From NCBI RefSeq assembly GCF_001890925.1, contig NZ_MLCB01000140.1, forward strand, positions 1-35,797: a DNA stretch of 35,797 bases, in the 5' to 3' direction. Each line of letters starts with the position of its first letter. Positions within the stretch are counted from its first letter, which is position 1. This DNA is from Planktotalea frisia (GTDB taxonomy: Bacteria; Pseudomonadota; Alphaproteobacteria; Rhodobacterales; Rhodobacteraceae). The notes beneath the pieces are model-generated. The model was not told where the DNA came from. It saw only the letters and a list, made by a program, of their open reading frames with translations, and did no database searches. The position numbers were made by a program, and so were the translations under genes. Shown piece by piece: positions 24,976 through 33,291 of this stretch.

Positions 24976-25657
24976 CAGTCTTGGGGACTGCCCAGTATAG
25001 CACTGCAGTCATGGCGATATAGGTGAAGATGATGGTCGGCACGGTCGTGTTAAACGCGAAGTTGAGGACCGGAAGACCGAACAGATCACGGAACGAAACC
25101 GTTGCAATCGACACCATAAAGACGATGCCGTAGGCGAAGACTCCGATTATCGCCGCGCGGTTCTTTGTGGTGCGCACGACCCCTGCTTTCGCTTCCTCAC
25201 GGAAGTAGTATGTTAGTGCCGCAACCATAAAGACAGCTTCGATCAGAATCGCGAGATAGGCGTTTTTCGCATACAGCCCAAGTCCGATCGCAACAGAGTT
25301 TGCGCCAAACAAATGGTGTCCGTGGCCGGAGAAGAAATCCAGAACGATGTGGCTTACGAACAGTGCCAGCGCGACCAAACCGATGGTTGTGCTTTTGAAC
25401 AGGATCCGCCCAAGCAGAAACACCAAGATGGCCCAGAAAAATTGCGGCAGAAGGTGATGACTGTACATCATCAACACAGTCATATTGGCGATTGTCGCAT
25501 CAAAAACATCAATGGGGCCTGTGGGTTCTAGCCCGAGGTAGTGAAAGATGAACCAGAAGATGTCTTGGAACTGCGACACAGCAAGGAAGAACAACAACGT
25601 TCCTTTGGGGAATTTTTGGTTCGCGATAAGGGCGGTTGCGTAATGGCCTGCGATCAT
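24965..25657 (-). CDS. YdjM-like (DUF457) membrane protein
   Basis: This 230-residue protein has about six or seven hydrophobic segments and histidine/aspartate motifs near or within the membrane: MIAGHYATA at the start, MYSHHLLPQ, and SHIVLDFFSGHGHHLFG. That pattern resembles the YdjM/YbcI family, which is described as putative membrane-bound metal-dependent hydrolases, but no reaction is established. I place the start at 25657, where AAAGGAG lies 8 nt upstream. A longer frame to 25690 has no better signal. It is divergent from a TetR-type regulator gene and is the likely target of that regulator. Confidence 0.65.
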   Translation of the reverse strand: MIAGHYATALIANQKFPKGTLLFFLAVSQFQDIFWFIFHYLGLEPTGPIDVFDATIANMTVLMMYSHHLLPQFFWAILVFLLGRILFKSTTIGLVALALFVSHIVLDFFSGHGHHLFGANSVAIGLGLYAKNAYLAILIEAVFMVAALTYYFREEAKAGVVRTTKNRAAIIGVFAYGIVFMVSIATVSFRDLFGLPVLNFAFNTTVPTIIFTYIAMTAVLYWAVPKTVKA

Positions 25658-25708
25658 TTTGTCGTCTCCTTTGGGTTTTATCGGCACCAAACAACGACCT
25701 AGTAGGGT

Positions 25709-25730
25709 GAATGATGATCTGTTATCATTC
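25709..25730. promoter_or_regulatory. Inverted repeat between the membrane-protein gene and the TetR gene
   Basis: Arms GAATGAT (25709-25715) and ATCATTC (25724-25730) are separated by 8 bp. A second dyad, TATCG-GTA-CGATA, lies at 25737-25749, and TACCGAT at 25770-25776 mirrors ATCGGTA. TetR regulators bind such dyads, often in the gap before their own gene, so either could be the operator. Confidence 0.5.
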
Positions 25731-25774
25731 CGTAACTATCGGTACGATATGTGCTGGTCAATATTTAAATACCG

Positions 25775-26395
25775 ATGAGTACGAATATGTCGAAACAGGA
25801 AGATGCACCGCGAAGGGGACGACCTCAGACTTTGGATCGTGATGCCGTTCTTAGGATCGCTATGATGCGCTATTGGACCGACGGGCCGACGCGCGTCTCA
25901 ATCAACCACATCTGCCAAGCGGCCAATGTGTCCAAGCCCGGCCTTTATCGTGAATTTGGGAGCGATGATGGTCTAAAAGACGCGGTACTTGATCTCTATC
26001 GAGAGGCGGTCCTCGTTCCGTTCTACGACATTTTAACCAGTGACGAAGGTTTCACTCAACAGATTGAAGCGCTTATCGCCTTTACCATTCAAGACCGTAG
26101 ACCGTTGGGGATTCCAAACGGGTGTTTGCAAGTCGCAATGCGTGCGCACAAAGAAGATCTTGGAGAGATCACGCGCAACAAAATTGATCTCATGCGGCGT
26201 GAAACGCTTTCGATCTACGAAACATGGATCGAGCGCGGCAAAGCACGAGGAGAGTTTAAAGCAGACATTTCGACCAAAGCGGCAGCGCTATTCTGCGATG
26301 CGCAAAACGGCGGAGCGATGCGGATGCAAAGAGAAGGGGTTTCAAATGAGGACATCGGGCAGACAATGAAGCTCGCGTTCACTGCGCTGGTTTGA
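25775..26395 (+). CDS. TetR/AcrR-family transcriptional regulator
   Basis: This 206-residue protein has a TetR-type N-terminal helix-turn-helix at about 41-61 (VSINHICQAANVSKPGLYREF), preceded by a basic GRP arm. The remaining helical domain would bind a ligand and dimerise, and PNGCLQVAM is seen in many relatives of this subgroup. The start is uncertain: ATG codons at 25775 and 25787 both lack a clear ribosome site, and a TATTTA box only 7 bp before 25775 would fit a leaderless transcript. It is divergent from the YdjM-like gene and probably controls it and itself. Confidence 0.88.
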   Translation: MSTNMSKQEDAPRRGRPQTLDRDAVLRIAMMRYWTDGPTRVSINHICQAANVSKPGLYREFGSDDGLKDAVLDLYREAVLVPFYDILTSDEGFTQQIEALIAFTIQDRRPLGIPNGCLQVAMRAHKEDLGEITRNKIDLMRRETLSIYETWIERGKARGEFKADISTKAAALFCDAQNGGAMRMQREGVSNEDIGQTMKLAFTALV

Positions 26396-26435
26396 CGGTC
26401 TACAGCATACGAAATGTGCGAGGGGCGAAAGGCAA

Positions 26436-26894
26436 CTACCCCAACGCCTTCCAAAAAATTACCTTGTCATCGCCCTTGCCCCAAAAATCGCGAATGCGCG
26501 CTTCTTCGGTGTAGCCGGAATTGGCGTAAAACCCGCGCGTTCCAGCGAAAGCATCGGTGCCAGAAGTATCTACGATCATCACGCGCGCGGCTTGCTCTTG
26601 CAGCTCAACTTCCATCTGCGCAACCAACCCGCGACCTGCACCTTGGCCCTGCGCATCAGATGCAACCGCAAGGGCGAGCATGTTCCATGTGCCTTCGGCC
26701 AACTGCACGGGAACGGTGTAGCAAAACCCGATAGCGCGCCCATCGGTTTCGCACGTGAGCCAAAGCTCTTCGTTGTCGCCATTCAGAAACCCACTGAGCA
26801 TCTCTTCCAACAGTTCACTTGGAAATAACTCTGTCTGATCCAAGACGGATTTCAGGTCAGCAATATCACCAGGTTCAGTGTAGCGAATGTCCAT
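26436..26894 (-). CDS. GNAT-family N-acetyltransferase
   Basis: This 152-residue protein has the GNAT fold. It starts with MDIRYTEPGDIADLKSVLDQ, the acetyl-CoA pyrophosphate loop is ASDAQGQGAGRGLV (around residues 78-91), and GTRGFYANSGYTEEARIRDFW is the C-terminal signature. Substrate is unknown and could be an amino group on a metabolite or a protein. The open frame extends 128 codons upstream, but that part overlaps the thiolase gene and its leader and shows no family features, so I start at the ATG at 26894. It is convergent with the TetR gene. Confidence 0.82.
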   Translation of the reverse strand: MDIRYTEPGDIADLKSVLDQTELFPSELLEEMLSGFLNGDNEELWLTCETDGRAIGFCYTVPVQLAEGTWNMLALAVASDAQGQGAGRGLVAQMEVELQEQAARVMIVDTSGTDAFAGTRGFYANSGYTEEARIRDFWGKGDDKVIFWKALG

Positions 26895-27026
26895 GGGCTG
26901 CGCACTTTCGTTCGTTAAAGTAGAGCTAGGCGACCTTAAAACCATGTGAGGATGAGTGTAAATGCGAAGAGGCCGGTTTTTGTAACGCTGCGTTCCGCGG
27001 TGCAAGAACGTGGTGACGTAGCGCGT

Positions 27027-27041
27027 AGCTTGCGGCAAGCT
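27027..27041. promoter_or_regulatory. 7-1-7 palindrome upstream of the acyl-CoA degradation operon
   Basis: AGCTTGC and GCAAGCT flank one G, 40 bp before the thiolase ATG. It could be an operator for the operon or a hairpin in its leader. The 187-bp gap in which it lies is the longest in this part of the window, and I could not pick out a convincing promoter in it. Confidence 0.45.
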
Positions 27042-27081
27042 GAGACCCAGACATTCAAGACTATAAATTGGGAGAGACGGC

Positions 27082-28251
27082 ATGAAGCAAGCAGTGATCG
27101 TATCCACCGCGCGCAGTGGTTTGGCAAAGTCATTCCGCGGCTCTTTGAACATGACACATGGCGCAACTTTGGGCGCGCATTCGGTTGAGCATGCCGTTAA
27201 GCGTGCAGGCATTGACCCCGCGACGGTCGAAGATGTGCTGATCGGTTGCGCCACGCCAGAGGGTGCGACAGGGGGCAATATTGCGCGTCAGATCGCGCTT
27301 CGCGCAGGGATGCCACAAACAGTTTGTGGCGCAACGGTGAACCGCTTCTGCTCGAGCGGATTGCAGACCATCGCGATGGCAGCGCAAAGCATTCAGAACG
27401 GCGCAGGGCCGATGGTTGCAGGCGGCGTTGAGAGCATTTCTTTGACCGGCAATCACAGCGTGCCAAGCCGTGATGCATGGCTCAAGGAACATAAGCCTGA
27501 CGTTTACATGACCATGATCGAAACTGCTGATATTGTGGCGGAACGCTATGGCGTGAGCCGCGAAGCGCAGGATGAATACGGCCTTCGCTCGCAGCAGCGC
27601 ATGGCGGCAGCGCAAGCGGCTGGCAAGTTCGCGGACGAGATTGTTCCTATGGCTGCGACCATGGGCGTGAAGGATAAAGAGACAGGCGAAATTTCGCATC
27701 ATGAAGTGACGGTAGATCGCGATGAATGCAATCGCCCTACGACGACGATTGAGGGTCTCCATGGGCTGAATACAGTGCGCGAAGGTGGGTATGTGACCGC
27801 CGGTAATGCAAGCCAGCTTTCAGATGGGTCCGCCGCTGTCGTGCTGATGGATTCGGTCGATGCGGAGAAGCAAGGCGTTGAGCCGCTTGGCGCGTTTAAG
27901 GGTTTCGCCGTCGCTGGATGCGCCCCTGACGAGATGGGGATCGGCCCTGTGTTTGCAGTGCCGCGTTTGTTGGAACGTCATGGGCTGAAGGTCGATGATA
28001 TTGACCTGTGGGAGCTGAACGAAGCGTTCGCGTCCCAAGCGCTGTATTCACGTGATCGCCTCGGCATTGATGACGAGAAATGCAACGTCAACGGCGGCTC
28101 TATCGCGATTGGTCACCCTTTCGGGATGAGCGGCACGCGTATGACGGGCCATCTGCTGCTTGAGGGTAAGCGACGAGGCGCAAAACTAGGGGTCGTCACG
28201 ATGTGTATTGGCGGCGGCATGGGGGCGGCTGGCCTCTTTGAGATTTATTAA
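27082..28251 (+). CDS. Acetyl-CoA acyltransferase (thiolase), PimB-like
   Basis: This 389-residue thiolase cleaves 3-oxoacyl-CoA with CoA, or runs in reverse. The nucleophile is Cys90 in [10 protein letters not shown]. The second catalytic set is [15 protein letters not shown] (His) and [10 protein letters not shown] (Cys) at the C terminus. It is the first gene of a six-gene operon that ends with an acyl-CoA ligase. GGGAGAG precedes the ATG. Its neighbours resemble the pimeloyl-CoA (pim) operon of Rhodopseudomonas, where PimB is the thiolase, so its natural substrate may be a dicarboxylic or otherwise unusual acyl chain rather than ordinary fatty acids. Confidence 0.93.
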   Translation: MKQAVIVSTARSGLAKSFRGSLNMTHGATLGAHSVEHAVKRAGIDPATVEDVLIGCATPEGATGGNIARQIALRAGMPQTVCGATVNRFCSSGLQTIAMAAQSIQNGAGPMVAGGVESISLTGNHSVPSRDAWLKEHKPDVYMTMIETADIVAERYGVSREAQDEYGLRSQQRMAAAQAAGKFADEIVPMAATMGVKDKETGEISHHEVTVDRDECNRPTTTIEGLHGLNTVREGGYVTAGNASQLSDGSAAVVLMDSVDAEKQGVEPLGAFKGFAVAGCAPDEMGIGPVFAVPRLLERHGLKVDDIDLWELNEAFASQALYSRDRLGIDDEKCNVNGGSIAIGHPFGMSGTRMTGHLLLEGKRRGAKLGVVTMCIGGGMGAAGLFEIY

Positions 28252-28262
28252 GGAACGATACG

Positions 28263-29462
28263 ATGGATTTGAGCTACACCGATGAAGAACGCGCATTCCA
28301 AGCTGAGGTGCGCACGTTCCTTGCAGAGAAACTACCCAAAGCGATGTCCGAAAAGGTGCGCCTTGGGAGCGGTCTGACGAAGGAAGATCTTGAGGAATGG
28401 CATAGCATTCTGAACGCACGTGGCTGGCTTGCGCAAAACTGGCCAAGTGAATTCGGCGGTGCCGAGTGGGATGCGGTTCAGCGCCATATTTTTGAGGAAG
28501 AAGCGAGCCTTGCCAATGCGCCGCGCATCGTTCCCTTTGGCCTCGCGATGCTCGCGCCTGTGTTGCAGAAATTTGGTTCCAAAGAGCAATGCGACCGTTG
28601 GTTGCCGCGCATCTTGGACGGCAGTGATTGGTGGTGTCAGGGATACTCTGAACCGGGTGCCGGTTCTGATCTCGCTTCTCTCAAAACGCGCGCTGTGCGC
28701 GAGGGTGACCACTACATCGTTAATGGTCAAAAGACGTGGACGACACTTGGGCAATACGCGAACATGATCTTCTGCCTCGTGCGCACGAACACGGAAGTGA
28801 AGAACCAAGAGGGGATTTCGTTCCTGCTGATCGACATGGACACACCGGGTATCGAAGTACGCCCGATCATCCTGCTCGATGGAACACATGAGGTGAACGA
28901 GGTCTGGTTTACAGACGTTAAAGTGCCCGTCGAAAACCTTGTCGGCGAAGAAGACAAAGGTTGGACCTACGCGAAATATCTGCTGACGCATGAACGCGCG
29001 AATATCGCAGGTGTTGGGTCGTCCAACGCGGGACTTGAAGCAGTGAAGCGCATGGCCAAGGCTGAGATGTCAGGTGGCAAACCCCTGTCTGAAAACCCGC
29101 ACTTTGCCGCACGCGTTGCTCAGGTGGAAATTGATTTGATGGCAATGTCGCTGAGCAATCTGCGCATCATCAGCAAAGCGGCCAAGGGTGGCGCGCCTGG
29201 ATTGGAAGCGTCGATGCTCAAGATTTCCGGCACGGTTATCCGGCAAGAGATCAATGATCTCGCGCGGCGTGCCGCTGGCATGTATGCGTTGCCTTTTGCG
29301 TCGGAAGCGGTGGAGGGGTCGAACCAGCCAGAGCTTGGTCCAGAGCATTCACGCCCCGTCGCGGAGCAGTATTTCAACAACCGCAAAATCTCGATCTTCG
29401 GTGGCTCGAACGAGGTCCAACGCGAGATTATCGCGAAGACAACGCTGGGGAGAATGCAATGA
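28263..29462 (+). CDS. Acyl-CoA dehydrogenase, PimC-like large subunit
   Basis: This 399-residue FAD enzyme introduces the alpha,beta double bond in acyl-CoA. WWCQGYSEPGAGSDLASLKTRA (from residue 123) is the flavin-binding block and KTWTTLGQYA follows. The glutamate at the usual MCAD position (YEG) is replaced: the motif here reads F379-G380-G381-S-N-E. Glu244 in THERANIAG stands where isovaleryl- and long-chain acyl-CoA dehydrogenases carry their base, so it is the probable catalytic residue. The chain resembles, from memory, PimC of Rhodopseudomonas palustris. AAGGA precedes the ATG, and the next gene starts with a 4-nt overlap. Confidence 0.92.
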   Translation: MDLSYTDEERAFQAEVRTFLAEKLPKAMSEKVRLGSGLTKEDLEEWHSILNARGWLAQNWPSEFGGAEWDAVQRHIFEEEASLANAPRIVPFGLAMLAPVLQKFGSKEQCDRWLPRILDGSDWWCQGYSEPGAGSDLASLKTRAVREGDHYIVNGQKTWTTLGQYANMIFCLVRTNTEVKNQEGISFLLIDMDTPGIEVRPIILLDGTHEVNEVWFTDVKVPVENLVGEEDKGWTYAKYLLTHERANIAGVGSSNAGLEAVKRMAKAEMSGGKPLSENPHFAARVAQVEIDLMAMSLSNLRIISKAAKGGAPGLEASMLKISGTVIRQEINDLARRAAGMYALPFASEAVEGSNQPELGPEHSRPVAEQYFNNRKISIFGGSNEVQREIIAKTTLGRMQ

Positions 29463-30574
29463 ATTTCGAGCTGACAGAAGAGCGGCAAATGCTGCAAGAT
29501 TCCCTGCGCCGTTTCCTGCGTGATCGCTACGATGTGCCCACGCGCAATGCGATCCTAGAAAGCGAAAGCGGGATGAGCAGCGATATCTGGAACCAGCTTG
29601 CTGAGTTGGGTGTGCTCGGTGCGTTGTTCACTGAGGAAGATGGTGGCTTTGGTGGCAAAGGTTTCGACATTGCCGTTGTCTTCGAAGAGCTGGGTCGAGC
29701 AGGCGTTGTAGAGCCCATTTTGGAGACTTGTATCCTTGGTGGTGGTTTGATCGCAGCGCTGGGAAATGAGACCCAAAATGGCCTGTTAGAGTCTATTATT
29801 GGCGGTGAGACCCGTCTTGCGCTTGCTCATAGCGAACCGCGTGCGCGCTATGATCTGAACCGCGTTGAAACGCGTTGTGAGGGGGGCAAGCTGAATGGTC
29901 ACAAGACCATGTCGCTTGGTGCTCCGAATGCTGATCACATCATTATATCGGCTCGTGAAAGCGGTGCGGTTGACGACAAAGAGGGCATATCGCTCTTTTT
30001 AGTACCTGTTTCTGACTTGGAATTGCGCAGCACACCTATGATGGGTGGTGGTATGGCGGCGGACATCTGGCTTGAGAATGTAGTGGTCACCGAAGAGATG
30101 CGTCTTGGCCCGGTTGGCAGTGCTTTGCCCTATTTAGAGACTGTTTATGCAGCCGCGATCACGGCCAACTGTGCGCAAACTTTGGGGGCAATGGAAACAG
30201 CAACGCGTCTGACAACCGAGTATCTGCAAACGCGCAAACAGTTTGGTCGTCCCATCGGCACGTTCCAAGCATTAGCGCATCGCCTCGCGGATATGTTTGT
30301 CGAGCTAGAGCAAGCGCGTTCTGCGGTGATTGGTGTCGCCGGCTACTTGGAGGCAGACCCTAAATTACGCGATAAGCATGCGAGCATGGCGAAAAACTTG
30401 ATGGGCCGCATTGGTCGTTTGATCGGGGAAGAGAGCATTCAGATGCACGGTGGCATTGCGATGACGCAAGAGTATGAGCTTGCGCATATCGCCAAGCGCA
30501 TCATTATGGCGGATCACCTTTTTGGCGATGTGGATTACCATCTCGAGCGTTTCATCGCGATGAGTGCTGCGTAA
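29459..30574 (+). CDS. Acyl-CoA dehydrogenase, PimD-like small subunit
   Basis: The 371-residue protein has the acyl-CoA dehydrogenase fold, with an N terminus NFELTEERQMLQDSLRRFL and a C-terminal GEESIQMHGGIAMTQEYELAH. Neither the YEG glutamate nor a glutamate at the helix-G position is evident, so it may be a partner subunit that shapes the flavin or substrate site rather than a full catalyst. It overlaps the preceding dehydrogenase gene (ATGA), which fits an obligate heteromer such as PimC/PimD or the FadE pairs of steroid degraders. The next gene starts immediately after its stop. Confidence 0.88.
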   Translation: MNFELTEERQMLQDSLRRFLRDRYDVPTRNAILESESGMSSDIWNQLAELGVLGALFTEEDGGFGGKGFDIAVVFEELGRAGVVEPILETCILGGGLIAALGNETQNGLLESIIGGETRLALAHSEPRARYDLNRVETRCEGGKLNGHKTMSLGAPNADHIIISARESGAVDDKEGISLFLVPVSDLELRSTPMMGGGMAADIWLENVVVTEEMRLGPVGSALPYLETVYAAAITANCAQTLGAMETATRLTTEYLQTRKQFGRPIGTFQALAHRLADMFVELEQARSAVIGVAGYLEADPKLRDKHASMAKNLMGRIGRLIGEESIQMHGGIAMTQEYELAHIAKRIIMADHLFGDVDYHLERFIAMSAA

Positions 30575-30985
30575 ATGATCACGCAGATCAGAGACGAAAC
30601 AGGCACGCAGCGCCTTGTCGGGTATGTGGTCGAAGTGGGCCATCCCGATGGACGTGCGCGCTGTTGGCTCGATCTGGATGAGCGGCATTTGAACCGCCAC
30701 AACGTTTTGCACGGCGGTATCGCGACAATGCTTATGGATAGCGCCAGCGGCGCGACGGGAAGTTTGACGGTGGATGATACGGGCCTTGTCCCGTTCATGT
30801 CCGTGTCGCTGAACGTGCAGTTCATTGCCTCTGGCAAGCCCGGTCGCGTCACCGCGGTAGGCGCGATTACAGGTGGCGGTCGTTCGCTTAAGTTCATTTC
30901 TGCAGAATTGCATCACGAAGATGGCACGCTGATCGCCACATGTTCTGGCATCTTCAAACGTGTCCCACAGGAGCGCCTCACATGA
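30575..30985 (+). CDS. PaaI-type hotdog thioesterase
   Basis: This 136-residue hotdog-fold protein has the PaaI signature NRHNVLHGGIATMLMDSASG (Asn43, His46-Gly-Gly, Asp55), which holds the thioester carbonyl and the attacking water. It probably releases CoA from dead-end acyl-CoA intermediates in the same pathway, a salvage role known for PaaI in phenylacetate degradation. It begins directly after the dehydrogenase stop and overlaps the hydratase start by 4 nt. Confidence 0.88.
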   Translation: MITQIRDETGTQRLVGYVVEVGHPDGRARCWLDLDERHLNRHNVLHGGIATMLMDSASGATGSLTVDDTGLVPFMSVSLNVQFIASGKPGRVTAVGAITGGGRSLKFISAELHHEDGTLIATCSGIFKRVPQERLT

Positions 30986-31749
30986 GCCTTGCCCGCGTCG
31001 AACAAAAGGGCCGCACCCTCATCATTATGAACAACAATCCGAGCAAACGCGGCGCGCTTTCGCTTGAGCTATACGATGTGATTAACGAGGCGTTGGAACG
31101 CGCCAAAAACCCCGCGATCCGCGCTGTTATTTTCGCGTCTGAGGGTGGATTTTTCTGCTCTGGTGGTGATCTCAACGCCTTGCAAAGCCGAGCGGGTTCT
31201 ACGCTCGAAGAACGCCGTGAGAAGATCCAAGATCTCCATGACATCACTGCCGGTATTCGCGGCTGCCCCGTCCCTGTGATCGCCGCTGTTGAAGGTGGCG
31301 CGGCTGGTGCGGGTCTGTCTTTGGCGCTCGCATGTGACATGATCATCGCTGCGCCAAATGCGAAATTCACGGCCTCATATGTGAAGGCTGGCGTTGTTCC
31401 AGATGGTGGTCTGACCTCTGCTTTGTCGCGCATGATTCCTCGCCAACTCGCCACTGAAATGTGCTTGCTTGCACGTTCGGTCACGGCTGAACGCTTGGCT
31501 GATTTGGGTGTGATAAATATGATCAGCGAGGACCCTTTGAAAGAAGCACACGCGCTCGCTGACGCGTTCGCCAAAGGCCCGCGCAAGGCGCAAGGCGTCA
31601 TCAAAGGGTTGGTCGGCCAAGCTTATGAAACCACCGAGACCGAACAGTTAGCGGCCGAGCGCGAAGCCATGATCCGCGCAGTTGCAGACACAGAAGCCAA
31701 GATCGGTATCGCTGCGTTCCTCGAGAAGAAGACACCTGAATATCCTTGA
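30982..31749 (+). CDS. Enoyl-CoA hydratase/isomerase (crotonase family)
   Basis: This 255-residue crotonase-fold enzyme has oxyanion-hole glycines in FFCSGGDLNAL (57-67) and GGAAGAGLSLALACD (105-119). The first catalytic glutamate of classic hydratases is absent (Ser/Leu there), while Asp141 in VVPDGGLTSAL occupies the second acid position, as in PaaG-like isomerase-type members. It may therefore be a hydratase or a double-bond isomerase. I chose the ATG at 30982 because it overlaps the thioesterase stop (ATGA) and gives the normal family N terminus. The frame extends up to 30940. Confidence 0.89.
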   Translation: MSLARVEQKGRTLIIMNNNPSKRGALSLELYDVINEALERAKNPAIRAVIFASEGGFFCSGGDLNALQSRAGSTLEERREKIQDLHDITAGIRGCPVPVIAAVEGGAAGAGLSLALACDMIIAAPNAKFTASYVKAGVVPDGGLTSALSRMIPRQLATEMCLLARSVTAERLADLGVINMISEDPLKEAHALADAFAKGPRKAQGVIKGLVGQAYETTETEQLAAEREAMIRAVADTEAKIGIAAFLEKKTPEYP

Positions 31750-31761
31750 TCGGAGACCCAC

Positions 31762-33252
31762 TTGCGCACTCATCAATTCCTAAGCGACCAAGCTGAGACC
31801 CGCCCTGACGCTATTGCTTTGCTTGACTGGGATGGTGCGCCATGGACGTTCGGACAGGAATGGGGCGCCGCGCAGTCAGGTGCTGATTTGCTCAAACTCG
31901 CGGGTGTACAGCGTGGTGATCGCGTGCTGATGGTCGCCGAAAACTGCGCGGCGCTTTGTGCATTCATCTACGCGTGCTCCCTTATCGGTGCCTGGGCTGT
32001 TCCCGTGAATGCGCGTCAGACCGAAGCAGAACTCAGCCGGATTGTCGCCCACGCCAACCCGCGTGTTGCACTGTTTATGTCGTCCGTTTCCCCCGATGCC
32101 AAAGCGCACGGCGAACGCCTGGATGCGCGTGAAGTGAACGGTGCTTGGGGCAGTCTGATGATGGCTGAAATTGCTGCGAGTGATCCTGAGCCGGACAAAG
32201 ATGTTGCTGTGATGCTCTACACCACGGGAACAACTGGCACGCCCAAGGGTGTCATGCTCACGCATTCCAATCTGGTTTTTGCTGGCAAGCTTTCCACCGA
32301 CACACGCGGCATGCTGTCGAGCGATACGGTCTACGGTGCCCTGCCGATGAGCCATGTGTTCGGCCTCGTCTCCATGATGACTGCGGCGACGTTCATTGGC
32401 GCGACTGTGCGGCTTGAAGCACGGTTCAGCCCCGCCAAATTATTCGCAGCATTGAATGAAGGTGTCACGATCCTACCCGCAGTTCCACAAATGCATGCGC
32501 TCTTGATGCAATACACGTCTGAGCAAGGGATCGAGAGCATCGCAGGTGGTCCTTTGCGCTTTGTGTCTTCAGGTGCCGCACCACTTGATCCTGTTTGGAA
32601 ACGCAAGGCGGAGGCGTTCTACGGAATTGCGCTGCAGAATGGTTACGGCATGACCGAGACAAGTGCTGGAGTCACAACAACCAAGAGCGCTTTTGGTGAT
32701 CCCGACATTTCTGTTGGTCCCGCGCTTGCCGGTATAGAAATCGCAATAGATGAAACGGCTGAGGGCGGTGGCAATGGCATTGGCGAGGTGCTCACACGTG
32801 GCCCGCACATCATGCTTGGCTATTTCCGCAATCAAGAAGCGACCGATGCAGTCCTCGACAAAGACGGCTGGATGCACACGGGTGATCTCGGTCGAATTGA
32901 TGACAAGAACCTGTTGCACATCCTTGGCCGCTCCAAAGAGCTGATCATTCGGGGTGGCTTCAATGTTTATCCGCCAGAGGTGGAAGCTGCCTTTAACGAT
33001 CATCCCGATGTGATCCAAACTGCTGTTATTGGCCGTTCCACTGATACGGGCGATGAAGAGGTCCTCGCCTTCGTGCAACTCGCCCAACTCGATGCACTAA
33101 CATCCGACGAGCTACGCGCCTTTGTCGAGCCGCGCCTATCCCCTTACAAACGTCCTAGTCAGATCATTCTCACGCTTAGCCTGCCTGCTGCGCCGACAGG
33201 AAAACTCTTGAAACATAAACTCATCGAGACATTCGCAGATCAGCTGAGCTGA
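31762..33252 (+). CDS. AMP-forming acyl-CoA ligase
   Basis: This 496-residue adenylate-forming enzyme activates a carboxylic acid to its CoA thioester. The phosphate loop YTTGTTGTPKGVMLTH starts at residue 153. YGMTETSAG, GDLGRIDDKN and GRSKELIIRGGFNVYPPEVE are the further core motifs, and Lys in PTGKLLKHKL is the C-terminal catalytic lysine. It closes the acyl-CoA operon, where it would supply the substrate. The start is a TTG with GGAG 6 nt upstream. No ATG fits. The gap from the hydratase stop is 12 bp. Substrate chain type cannot be read from the sequence. Confidence 0.91.
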   Translation: MRTHQFLSDQAETRPDAIALLDWDGAPWTFGQEWGAAQSGADLLKLAGVQRGDRVLMVAENCAALCAFIYACSLIGAWAVPVNARQTEAELSRIVAHANPRVALFMSSVSPDAKAHGERLDAREVNGAWGSLMMAEIAASDPEPDKDVAVMLYTTGTTGTPKGVMLTHSNLVFAGKLSTDTRGMLSSDTVYGALPMSHVFGLVSMMTAATFIGATVRLEARFSPAKLFAALNEGVTILPAVPQMHALLMQYTSEQGIESIAGGPLRFVSSGAAPLDPVWKRKAEAFYGIALQNGYGMTETSAGVTTTKSAFGDPDISVGPALAGIEIAIDETAEGGGNGIGEVLTRGPHIMLGYFRNQEATDAVLDKDGWMHTGDLGRIDDKNLLHILGRSKELIIRGGFNVYPPEVEAAFNDHPDVIQTAVIGRSTDTGDEEVLAFVQLAQLDALTSDELRAFVEPRLSPYKRPSQIILTLSLPAAPTGKLLKHKLIETFADQLS

Positions 33253-33291
33253 CCGTTGCTTCATCTTTCAAAATAAACTTAAATCCCAAGC

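Noticed and set aside
26895-27278. N-terminal extension of 128 codons for the GNAT gene
   Set aside because: It runs opposite the thiolase gene and its leader and has no acetyltransferase features. The protein has a normal family start at 26894.
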